DNA from: Rickettsiales bacterium
GTDB taxonomy: Bacteria; Pseudomonadota; Alphaproteobacteria; UBA8366
Direction: 5' to 3'
Assembly (NCBI GenBank): GCA_002724555.1
Contig: PBOZ01000088.1
Location: forward strand, 1 to 33,284
Length of the DNA stretch: 33,284 bases
The stretch's first letter is position 1, and each line of letters starts with the position of its first letter. The position numbers and the translations under genes were made by a program. The notes beneath the pieces are model-generated. The model had not been told where the DNA came from. It saw nothing but the letters and a program-made list of their open reading frames with translations, and made no database searches. Shown in pieces: positions 17,611 to 24,837 of the stretch.

Positions 17611-18081
17611 ATGCCTCCAAAAAACATTGTGGGTGCAATTGAGACGCTGATCATCGACTGCGCTCATGATATCGACGATGATAATCTCGAAGCGTGGCCT
17701 AATTACTTCACTGAAGACGCGATATATCAGATCATTCCGCGCCGCAGCTTTGAGCAGGGCCTTCCGCTCGGCGTTCTCTATTGTGAAGGCAAAGGAATGA
17801 TGATCGACCGCATCCAAGCTCTTCGGACTGCGAATATTTTTGAACCCCATACCCATTGCCACCTTTTGAGCCGGACAAGTGTTAAGGAGGCTGAGAGCGT
17901 CTATACGGCGCGCACCAATTTCAATGTTGTGCGTACAATGCAGGACGGAGGTATGGAGACGTATGCTGTTGGTAAGTATCTTGATAAAATTTCTTTTGAA
18001 GGAGGAAAGCCACTATTCCGGGATCGACGTGTGGTCTTGGAATCGCACCGGGTGGATATCCTGTTGGTAGTTCCTCTTTAG
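17611..18081 (+). CDS. Aromatic-ring-hydroxylating dioxygenase, beta subunit
   Basis: The product has 156 residues with the SnoaL/NTF2-like cone fold of ring-hydroxylating oxygenase beta subunits. Recognisable parts are WPNYFTEDAIYQIIPRRSFE near residues 30-50, CEGKGMMIDRIQALRTANIF, and the central THCHLLSRTSV strand. It has a structural role in the alpha3beta3 hexamer. The gene starts 4 nt after the alpha stop, so the subunits are made from one mRNA. Its stop (TAG at 18079-18081) overlaps the opposing TauD gene's stop (TAA on the minus strand, 18080-18078). Confidence 0.9.
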   Translation: MPPKNIVGAIETLIIDCAHDIDDDNLEAWPNYFTEDAIYQIIPRRSFEQGLPLGVLYCEGKGMMIDRIQALRTANIFEPHTHCHLLSRTSVKEAESVYTARTNFNVVRTMQDGGMETYAVGKYLDKISFEGGKPLFRDRRVVLESHRVDILLVVPL

Positions 18082-19169
18082 GTCCGCTCCAGCGGTGCGT
18101 TTAAAACGGTGTTTTCACCAACGATGCCGCCTGGTCGATCAACTGTTTCGACTGTGCCGTGGCGTTCATAAAACGGTGGTGGTAGTGGCCGTCCATCGTG
18201 CGTCTTAAGCCAAATTCGAAGAAGATGACGTTTGCGATTCACATCGTCGAAATCTTCAAAAGCTCGGCGTGTATGGAAGATCACGTGATTGTTGCAGAAC
18301 TGCATGTCCCCCCGGTCAAAACCAGTATCGAAACGCAACTCTTCTGATAATGATTGGGCGAAACTCATCGCCTCCTTCTGTTTGGCTGTCATCTTTGGGA
18401 CGTCGTCGAACCGTTGAGCGCTGCCGATATAGGTTGGCTCAATCGAGGCGCTAAAATAACCTTGATGGAAGTGAAATACCGCCAAGCGATACCAAGGAGC
18501 CATCCCCGCCGGCACTTCATCCCGGCGGTCGCGGTATAAGGGCTGTGAAAGAACCTCTGCAAGATCTGGGCGTCGCGCCAGCATTTCATTGTAAACGTTG
18601 ACCGAGCTTACAAGGCTGCTCTCGCCACCCTTTTTCGAAACCTCCATGCAGAGTAGGCCGACAATATCACTGCAATCAACGTGAAAGGGGATCTCTTCCC
18701 GCGAATAAGGTCCCCGTTGCGAGGGATTATTGCGGGATTCGCCAATATCTGTTACATGCCCGAGGACGTGCCCATGTTTATTCTGTGAAAGAATATTATC
18801 GCCCAGATATTGTCCAACGGCCCAGAAGGCTATGGCAGCGCCACGGTTCCCGAAGGTGTCAACCGGTAAGCCGCGAATTAGTCCGAATCCGCGGCCATAA
18901 AGCAATTCCGATCGCAATACAGAAAGCTTTTGCGCGAGGGTCGGCAAAAGAAAATCCGCGCGCGATAATCGCATTAAATTAAGGCCACCGTGGTCATGGG
19001 GCGATACAGCAGCGTGGAGTTCGTCAATTTCTCGGGTGTTTAGCTGGTAGCACCATTCATCCGACACCAACATTTCTTGCCTAGTCCAATTTGCCGGATC
19101 GATAATCGGCTGACCTGGGTTTGCCGGTTCGCGCCGATCCGCAAAAATATCGTGTTTCGTTGGTCGCAT
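18078..19169 (-). CDS. TauD/TfdA-like Fe(II)/2-oxoglutarate dioxygenase
   Basis: The product has 363 residues, longer than TauD and nearer the clavaminate synthase-like or gamma-butyrobetaine-type size. The iron ligands are His163 and Asp165 in PFHVDCSD and His299 in NNHVIFHTRRAFED; Arg318 in RHLLRIWL would bind 2-oxoglutarate. The segment YGRGFGLIRGLPVD is a common start of this domain. The substrate is unknown, and the protein is not a close paralogue of the shorter TauD-like enzyme at 1490-2359. It is convergent with the Rieske beta gene, so it does not share a transcript with it. There is only a weak GAAAG ribosome site about 9 nt before the ATG. Confidence 0.87.
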   Translation of the reverse strand: MRPTKHDIFADRREPANPGQPIIDPANWTRQEMLVSDEWCYQLNTREIDELHAAVSPHDHGGLNLMRLSRADFLLPTLAQKLSVLRSELLYGRGFGLIRGLPVDTFGNRGAAIAFWAVGQYLGDNILSQNKHGHVLGHVTDIGESRNNPSQRGPYSREEIPFHVDCSDIVGLLCMEVSKKGGESSLVSSVNVYNEMLARRPDLAEVLSQPLYRDRRDEVPAGMAPWYRLAVFHFHQGYFSASIEPTYIGSAQRFDDVPKMTAKQKEAMSFAQSLSEELRFDTGFDRGDMQFCNNHVIFHTRRAFEDFDDVNRKRHLLRIWLKTHDGRPLPPPFYERHGTVETVDRPGGIVGENTVLNAPLERT

Positions 19170-19551
19170 TACATTTTCTTTCGAAACAGCAGCTCCGAGA
19201 TAAAGATATGTGGCTTCGGGTATAGATGTACACTAACCCGTCTCTCTGCCATTGCCGCTCGTGGCTATAGCGACAAATATTACGTGTATCTCAATGGCGA
19301 TCTAAAGTTGTTAGTGAAATTAGCCAAAACCGAATCGAGTGATGATTGTTTCTGTATCTGACGCTGTTGATTATTCTTGGCGGAAACACCTTTGGTTGCA
19401 CTCGTCATAGCTACTCGAAAAGATAAGGCAAGCATAAGACAAATTTCTTGCAGCCATTGATTCATCCCTACTATGGGTTTTCTGGCTTATGAAAAGGCAC
19501 TTATCCCGGCCAAAGTAAGGGAATGATGGATAATTTTTTGAGCAGCTTAGG
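19170..19551. other. 382-nt gap with no supported gene
   Basis: This holds the upstream region of the TauD-like gene (minus) and the downstream end of the HAD operon (minus). Short open frames exist on both strands, but none has a ribosome site, recognisable family or gene-like composition. I see no clear hairpin terminator. Confidence 0.6.
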
Positions 19552-20397
19552 TTACCAACGTAGATCAGAAGAGACGTATGTCGGTGTTGCATTATAGTGT
19601 TGATACAGGTTGGTCAGACCCATGTTATTCGTCAGTTCGGGTTGATGAATTCCGTTGGTAATAAATAATGAGTCGACCCCATTTGCCGTGGCACCACCGA
19701 TGTCGTGGTAAAGTGAGTCACCAATAGCGAGCACACGTGAGCGGTTCTTGCTGTCATCAAGAGCAATGTTGTAGATACCTGCCGTCGGCTTTCCGTGCCA
19801 ACGAACAAAACCGCCAAGCACCTCGAATCGCTGCGCAAGCACCCCGGGGCATTGCACGAGTTCGCCCTCTGGCGTGATGCTCACGAAATCGCCATTCGAA
19901 CAAACCATGGGCAGCCCACGTTCTACCGCGCGACAGAGGATTGGTTCATAGGATGGGAACTTATCCCTTTCAGTCCCATTGAGCAGGATGAATTCCGCCA
20001 CCTCTATATCGTCGGTTGGGTCCAAATTTAGTGCGTTGAAAAAGTCATTATCCTTGCCCCATTGGAAGACGATGCAGCTATTGCCCAAGTTGCGATAGAA
20101 TTCGTCCGTCCGTTTGTAGAGGGCTTGCCATACCTCTTCGCCTGAAGTCGCTATTGAATCGAAAAGTGAATGATCGATGCCCATCTGAGTCATGTTTCGC
20201 CGGGTAGTTTCTGCGCGGCGCGAAGAGTTCGACAAAATATGCAAAGATTTGCCAGCATCTTTGAGCCGAGATATGACGTTTACAGCGGGTTCATATGCGT
20301 TATGACCGTTGTGCAATACTCCCCATTGGTCGACAAGATAAGTGTCGTAGTCGCCCGCAATCTCAGCAAGGCCGTCAATCTTTCGGGTCCCGTTCAC
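19552..20397 (-). CDS. HAD superfamily class IIA hydrolase, TIGR01459 type (copy 2)
   Basis: The product has 281 residues. Motif I is YLVDQWGVLHNG with nucleophile Asp23. The second Asp usual in HAD phosphatases (DxD) is Trp25 here, as in relatives of this subgroup. Motif II is ILSNSSR (Ser56), motif III HGKP (Lys203), motif IV GDSLYHDIGGA (Asp227, Asp232). The class IIA cap lies between motifs II and III. NagD/4-nitrophenylphosphatase-like sugar phosphatases share the fold, but the substrate of this branch is unknown to me. The start is GTG, inside a GTGA overlap with the stop of the paralogue upstream, so translation is probably coupled. Confidence 0.9.
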   Translation of the reverse strand: MNGTRKIDGLAEIAGDYDTYLVDQWGVLHNGHNAYEPAVNVISRLKDAGKSLHILSNSSRRAETTRRNMTQMGIDHSLFDSIATSGEEVWQALYKRTDEFYRNLGNSCIVFQWGKDNDFFNALNLDPTDDIEVAEFILLNGTERDKFPSYEPILCRAVERGLPMVCSNGDFVSITPEGELVQCPGVLAQRFEVLGGFVRWHGKPTAGIYNIALDDSKNRSRVLAIGDSLYHDIGGATANGVDSLFITNGIHQPELTNNMGLTNLYQHYNATPTYVSSDLRW

Positions 20398-21263
20398 CAG
20401 ACGAATTCGCTTATAGCGCCAATTATTCTGGCGCCAGCTGTGTTTGCGTTGGCCGTAATTCGATTGCCGTCTAGGGTGCCGTTAGCTCGCAAAAGGTCAT
20501 CGCTGTGGATGCCGCCTGCGACTAAGAGGGCATCGAGCCCAGCCGCATTGGCACCTTTTATATCCGTTGCAAATGAATCACCTATCCCTAAAATTTTGCT
20601 TTTGTTTTTAATGCCGAGCATTTCAAAACACTGTTTGTAGATTGATGGGTCGGGTTTACCATGCCATCGCACATTACCGCCTTTTGTTTCGTAGCGCTCG
20701 GCTACGGCGCCAGCACAAATTTGACGTATTCCACCGCGAATAACCTCGCGATCTGGGTTGGCGCACACCATGGGCAGATTGCGTTCTCGGGCAATGGCAA
20801 GAATATCATCATACGGCTCGGCGGAAATCATTGAATCACGCGGGCCGGTGACCAGAATGAAATCGGCAGATTCGATGCTTGCGACTTCGTCAAATTTTAG
20901 ACCTTGAAGAGCTTGACTGTCTCGCTCCGGGGCTATGTGATAACATCTTCGCCCGAGGGCTCTATACCAATCGTCTGGCTGGTCGCGAAGATGCCGCCAG
21001 GTAGCTTCTCCGGAAGACATAACGCCATTATGCAGTTTAGCTGGTATGCCGAGACCGCTGAGCTGTGATTCGACAACTTTAGCACGTCTCGGGGCATTAG
21101 ATAGGAACACTAGCTTCGCAGAAGAAGCGCGGAGCTTTTCGAGCGTATCAATGACCCCAGGAAAGACGGTTACGCCATCGTGCACCACTCCCCAAAGGTC
21201 AACGATATAACCGTCGTAGCAATCAGCAACGGCGCGCATACCCCGTAAAATTGGCGTCTTCAC
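20394..21263 (-). CDS. HAD superfamily class IIA hydrolase, TIGR01459 type (copy 1)
   Basis: The product has 289 residues. Motif I is YIVDLWGVVHDG (Asp22, with Trp24 in place of the usual second Asp), motif II FLSNAPRR (Ser55), motif III HGKP (Lys203), motif IV GIGDSFATDIKGA (Asp229, Asp234). It is a clear paralogue of the next gene: the same motif spacing, and both have VRWHGKP at the same place (residues 198-204 in both), yet overall they have diverged well. The ATG overlaps the stop of the EAL gene by 4 nt (ATGA). Loss of the DxD acid/base residue in both copies suggests a substrate or reaction different from ordinary phosphatases (inference). Confidence 0.9.
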   Translation of the reverse strand: MKTPILRGMRAVADCYDGYIVDLWGVVHDGVTVFPGVIDTLEKLRASSAKLVFLSNAPRRAKVVESQLSGLGIPAKLHNGVMSSGEATWRHLRDQPDDWYRALGRRCYHIAPERDSQALQGLKFDEVASIESADFILVTGPRDSMISAEPYDDILAIARERNLPMVCANPDREVIRGGIRQICAGAVAERYETKGGNVRWHGKPDPSIYKQCFEMLGIKNKSKILGIGDSFATDIKGANAAGLDALLVAGGIHSDDLLRANGTLDGNRITANANTAGARIIGAISEFVW

Positions 21264-22546
21264 GGACGTGCACCGGCTGTCAGTGGTGTTGAAGAAGGTT
21301 CCTGGCTAAGTCTCGGTTCGCCAAATAGATAGCCTTGTCCAAAGTCTATATTGTAGTCTAGGAGTTCGACTAGCATCTGTTCCGTCTCGATCTTTTCCAC
21401 AATCAAGTCGATGCTGACATTGTCCAACCGTTGCTTTAATCCCTTAATCCGGTCTGCTGGGTCATCATCACTTGGGCTTTTCGCTGTCAGGAGTGAGTTG
21501 GCTTCCACCTTCACGAAACGGAAGCCGAGTTCCGACATCGCTTCAGCGTCAAAATGAAGGTCAACGATCTGATCCATACAAAAGCGGTACCCCATCTTTT
21601 TGAGACGCTCAACGTCCTCAATAACCTCTTCTGGATTGGCGGCGATATCTGCCTGGCTAAATTCGAAAACAATGCAGGGGGCAAGGTCTTTGTTTTGTTC
21701 CAGGAACTCACGGAATTCTTGGAAGAATTCACGGTCCGCCCGTGTCGTGGGTGAAATATTGCAGAAGAAACTGGTCGTATAATCGTATTTTTGAATTTTC
21801 TTTATAAGCTGAATACAGCGAAATAGGAGCATGTTATCGATAGCTTTGATGAGGCCAGATTTTTTTGCAATTTCAATATATCTGTCCGGCGTGATGACAG
21901 CACCTTGGGCATTCCGAACAGCACTGAAACACTCGAAGTAACGGTGCTTGCGCTGCGGTAGGCTGACAATGGGCTGAATATAGAGGTCGACGCGGTTCTG
22001 CCGGAGAGCATCTCGCATAATTTCGAGCATGTCAGTCTCGCTGATCTTAACCGGCGCCATGGTGGAGGGGCTTCCGAAGACAGCTGTGTCATCCAGGGCA
22101 TCTTCGATTTTAAATTCTTTGGGAAGTGGTGGTAGTGCATGATCCGATTTTTCATTGCTGGTAGAATAAAGCTCTTCCACTAAATCGTGAAGAACCTTGA
22201 CCTCCGATGCGACCTCTTGGAGCTCGCGACCACCTTCTGCTGTGTCCTGGCCTACACTCTCCATCGCTTCATAAACACGACGCACTTCTTCGCGCGTCCG
22301 ATCCAATTCCTCATGTGCACCATCGTACGCTCGCCGCAATACAAGTAGTCGATTTAGTGCGGCCATCTCGTTTTGTCGGCGAGTAACCATTTCATGCAAC
22401 AACAATCCTGCAAGAAAGACGAGGCCGGCGACTAACCAAGCGCCATTGTCTTCAATATTAAGCACGCCGCCCGGAAAACTCAGGCCGACCGTTATGGCCA
22501 TAGAGACGTAGCTGATAAATAGAAATATATGCGCGGTGCGGGACAT
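21260..22546 (-). CDS. tipF: Membrane-anchored degenerate EAL-domain protein, TipF-like
   Basis: The product has 428 residues. There are two TM helices (about 5-22 and 36-54), a coiled coil (about 56-128), a linker, and an EAL domain (about 172-412). This order matches Caulobacter TipF, a c-di-GMP-binding EAL protein needed for flagellum placement. The signature EAL is ECF here (205-207). Asn263, Glu295, Lys346 and the QGY near 404 are kept, but the catalytic DDFGxG is MDQIVD (Asp325 with Gln in place of the second metal-binding Asp), so phosphodiesterase activity is unlikely and a c-di-GMP receptor role is plausible. It is the first gene of a three-gene overlap chain with two HAD hydrolases. 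The name rests on architecture and residue pattern, not on an alignment. Confidence 0.72.
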   Translation of the reverse strand: MSRTAHIFLFISYVSMAITVGLSFPGGVLNIEDNGAWLVAGLVFLAGLLLHEMVTRRQNEMAALNRLLVLRRAYDGAHEELDRTREEVRRVYEAMESVGQDTAEGGRELQEVASEVKVLHDLVEELYSTSNEKSDHALPPLPKEFKIEDALDDTAVFGSPSTMAPVKISETDMLEIMRDALRQNRVDLYIQPIVSLPQRKHRYFECFSAVRNAQGAVITPDRYIEIAKKSGLIKAIDNMLLFRCIQLIKKIQKYDYTTSFFCNISPTTRADREFFQEFREFLEQNKDLAPCIVFEFSQADIAANPEEVIEDVERLKKMGYRFCMDQIVDLHFDAEAMSELGFRFVKVEANSLLTAKSPSDDDPADRIKGLKQRLDNVSIDLIVEKIETEQMLVELLDYNIDFGQGYLFGEPRLSQEPSSTPLTAGARP

Positions 22547-22625
22547 CAGGCGCGTGGCGATCCAGTTCGTCTGAAATTCGCAGCAAGGTTACGCGGCTGT
22601 GTGTGCGCGCACAAGACGGAGCATT

Positions 22626-22967
22626 CTAGAGCAATTCTGGAAATACATGAAAACCATTTTCATCGAGCAGTAAGGGCAAAGTCCACAATACGGCGGACAT
22701 TGGGATATTGCCATAGAGGTGCGGAAACGACTGACCGCCTCGCGCCTCTTCCCACTTCAGTCGGCTGCCAAGTCGTTCCGGGTCGCAGGCAACCAAAACT
22801 AATTCGGCTTCACCAGAACGATGTTTTGCAGCACTTTCGCGGATTTGTTCGGCTGTCGAGAAGTGAATAAAACCATCCGCGATGTCTCCGGCGGACCCCG
22901 GATAACTTCCGCTTGCCTTCGCATCTCGCCATTCGTTGGCTCGCGCTATGTGAAAGATTGCCGACAT
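22626..22967 (-). CDS. DUF952 family protein
   Basis: The product has 113 residues. The DUF952 pattern is clear: the start IFHIARANEWRDAKASGSY, the central DGFIHFSTAEQI, then LVLVACDPERLGSRLKWE, and FPHLYGNIP near the end. The family is widespread and of unknown biochemical function; its fold has been compared with ADP-ribosyltransferase-like domains in some reports, which I cannot check here. It lies 79 nt upstream of the TipF-like gene on the same strand and may be co-transcribed. No clear Shine-Dalgarno is seen, but TACAAT lies 15 nt before the ATG and could be a -10 for a nearly leaderless mRNA. Confidence 0.88.
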   Translation of the reverse strand: MSAIFHIARANEWRDAKASGSYPGSAGDIADGFIHFSTAEQIRESAAKHRSGEAELVLVACDPERLGSRLKWEEARGGQSFPHLYGNIPMSAVLWTLPLLLDENGFHVFPELL

Positions 22968-23606
22968 TCAGTAACGCTATTGTAGCAAGCCAACAGCTGC
23001 AAGTGAGAGAGTATAAGTTGAAGTGCAGTCGGGAATTTTTTTTCTAAAAAATCGCGCAGATTATTTCGATAACATATGGGAAAGATTGTTTCGATTTTAA
23101 ATGTTGAGTCGCCTGATACTGCTGAAATAGTTTGTTGGCATAATTGCGGTGTAGCGGAGTATTTTTGGTCGGATACAAGTCTTCCTTGAAGATTTGCGTG
23201 GACAGAGTTTCAAAATAGTCTGGCTCGTTGTACCGTAATGACTCTGGTTATCCAGTGGTCTCAGGCTAAAACCCCAAAGTCCTACCCACCTATTTTAAAT
23301 AGTGTCGTCGAACAGAGGCTTTTGGCTAAGGGATATAAAATTTAAATAATCTGTGTCGGAGAGGTTTGCGAAGTAATCGGCCCCGGTGAGGGGGGTACGA
23401 GATTCGACTAAACGTGATAAAAGAACCAAACGATTACCTCGTCTTGTAGGTAAAGGGCATTAACTTGATCTCCAGCATAGTGTGAGTACGCCAGTTACTT
23501 GTCCTTGCGTTTCTAAAGCGGCAACCTGCATTTCGACGATAAGTAGCGTGCCAATTATGTTTCCCAAAATAAGGTTCCCGAAAAGCTGCAACTAGGAGAG
23601 CTCAGG
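22968..23606. other. 639-nt intergenic region, no gene recognised
   Basis: This is the longest gap in the window, between divergent genes. I see no coding frame with support. It contains a TAATCG (23374-23379)/CGATTA (23431-23436) inverted repeat enclosing a small CCCC-GGTGA-GGGG hairpin (23381-23393), and an AT hairpin of T and A runs near 23036-23052. The bases GATTCGACT at 23401 resemble a tRNA or tmRNA T-loop, but no flanking stem exists. A promoter for the aminotransferase must lie here, though no strong match stands out. Confidence 0.55.
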
Positions 23607-24446
23607 ATGACTAGTTTCGTATACCATGATGGAAAATGGACTGAGGGTGACCCACCACTTTTTACTGCGATGAGCCATGCTGTTTGGCTTTCATCTGTCG
23701 TTTTCGACGGCGCGCGCGCTTTTGAAGGTGTGATGCCAGATCTTGGCCTTCACTGTGCTCGAACGATTAATTCTTGCCTAGCGTTTGGCATGAATCCGAC
23801 CGTAACAAAGGAAGAAATGATCGAACTTGCGAAAGAGGGTGTCGGTAAATTCGAAAGTGGAGCAGAACTTTATATCCGGCCGACATTTTGGGGTCAGGAG
23901 GGATGGATTGCACCTGATCCTGGATCGACACAATTTGCAATGCTTGTTTACGAATCACCGATGCCGGTGCCGACTGGCTTTGGCGCTTGTCTATCTTCGC
24001 GACGTCGGCCAGCGCCAGATCAAGCGATGACGGATGCGAAGGCGTCTTGTCTTTATCCGAATGCGGGGCGTGCTTTGAAAGAAGCGACAGCGCGTGGTTA
24101 TGAAAATGCTGTCATTCTTGATCCGAACGGGAATATTGCAGAATTTGCGACCTCCAATCTTTTTATGGTGAAGGATGGTGTCGCACATACACCCATTCCG
24201 AACGGAACGTTTCTCAATGGCATCACTCGGCAGCGTGTCATTCAGCTATTGAGCGATAAGAATGTCGGTGTATCAGAACGGACTATCACGCCCGATGAGT
24301 TGATAGAGGCGGATGAAATTTTCAGTACTGGTAACCACGGGAAAGTGCTGCCGGTCGTGCGTTATGAAGATCGCGACCTGCGGCCCGGGCCGATTTTTGG
24401 TCTAGCGCGTGAGCTCTACTGGGAATTTGCTCACCAAACGTTCTAG
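23607..24446 (+). CDS. ilvE: Class IV aminotransferase, branched-chain amino acid type
   Basis: The product has 279 residues, a little shorter than most IlvE proteins (290-310). It is a PLP fold-type IV enzyme. The catalytic Lys is Lys145 in TDAKASCLYPN, Glu179 in IAEFATSNLF holds the pyridine nitrogen, and the N-terminal FDGARAFEGV is the substrate-side motif. The phosphate-binding segment NGITRQRVI follows (about 204-212). Branched-chain aminotransferase is the best fit; D-amino-acid aminotransferase or aminodeoxychorismate lyase are less likely relatives. The ATG has AGGAG 8 nt upstream. It lies 391 nt before the oxalate operon on the same strand, with two inverted repeats in between, so co-transcription is uncertain. 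Confidence 0.82.
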   Translation: MTSFVYHDGKWTEGDPPLFTAMSHAVWLSSVVFDGARAFEGVMPDLGLHCARTINSCLAFGMNPTVTKEEMIELAKEGVGKFESGAELYIRPTFWGQEGWIAPDPGSTQFAMLVYESPMPVPTGFGACLSSRRRPAPDQAMTDAKASCLYPNAGRALKEATARGYENAVILDPNGNIAEFATSNLFMVKDGVAHTPIPNGTFLNGITRQRVIQLLSDKNVGVSERTITPDELIEADEIFSTGNHGKVLPVVRYEDRDLRPGPIFGLARELYWEFAHQTF

Positions 24447-24482
24447 ATGCAAAATGAATAATAAATATTAATGCCGATTTAC

Positions 24483-24547
24483 TTGAGTGAATAGCCTGCT
24501 GAATCAACTCAACGCTCTTTAAGCGCAGCAAAATTAGATGAGCGTTG
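24483..24547 (+). repeat. Two overlapping inverted repeats downstream of ilvE
   Basis: TTGAGT (24483-24488) can pair with ACTCAA (24507-24512), and CAACGCTC (24510-24517) can pair with GAGCGTTG (24540-24547). The two stems share bases 24510-24512, so they exclude each other as drawn. No run of T follows the second stem directly, so a classic intrinsic terminator is not supported. Confidence 0.4.
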
Positions 24548-24783
24548 ATGGATAGAGTTTTATCTTTTGGTAGCTAAGGTCGGCGTTTGTGGAGAGTTTT
24601 TAGATTGAAATGTTAAACCTTTATGATAAGAGACCGGCAATGGGCTGTTTGATCGCCCCGGCTATTACACCCGGCAATTGGATTAGAGACCAGATGCTCG
24701 ACGTACTATTTGCGTCAAGTTTTGCGGATGCCCACGTGTGCGACCGCTCTACATGGCTAGCCGGACACGAAATATAAACCTGT

Positions 24784-24805
24784 CAACAATTGGATGTGAT
24801 TGTTG
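24784..24805. promoter_or_regulatory. Inverted repeat CAACAAT-N8-ATTGTTG before oxc
   Basis: The arms are perfect 7-bp repeats with an 8-nt spacer. It starts 6 nt after a TATAAA at 24773-24778 and ends 15 nt before the GGGAG ribosome site of oxc, so it would cover the transcription start. This suits an operator for a dimeric regulator of the oxalate operon. The regulator is not in the window. Confidence 0.45.
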
Positions 24806-24837
24806 GCGATTGAGCCTAAAAACGGGGAGTAATATTG

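Larger units (their letters stand above)
24447..24837 (+). other. 391-nt gap between ilvE and oxc
   Basis: No gene is seen. It contains overlapping inverted repeats downstream of ilvE (24483-24547), a possible -10 TATAAA at 24773-24778 and an inverted repeat at 24784-24805 just before the oxc ribosome site. It probably holds the end of the ilvE transcript and the promoter of the oxalate operon. Confidence 0.5.

Noticed and set aside
22529-22870. A 113-codon plus-strand frame opposite the DUF952 gene
   Set aside because: The minus-strand frame has clear DUF952 motifs, so this is its shadow.
23395-23440. tRNA- or tmRNA-like GATTCGACT in the long gap
   Set aside because: The five bases on each side cannot form the T-stem, and no acceptor stem or anticodon arm is seen.
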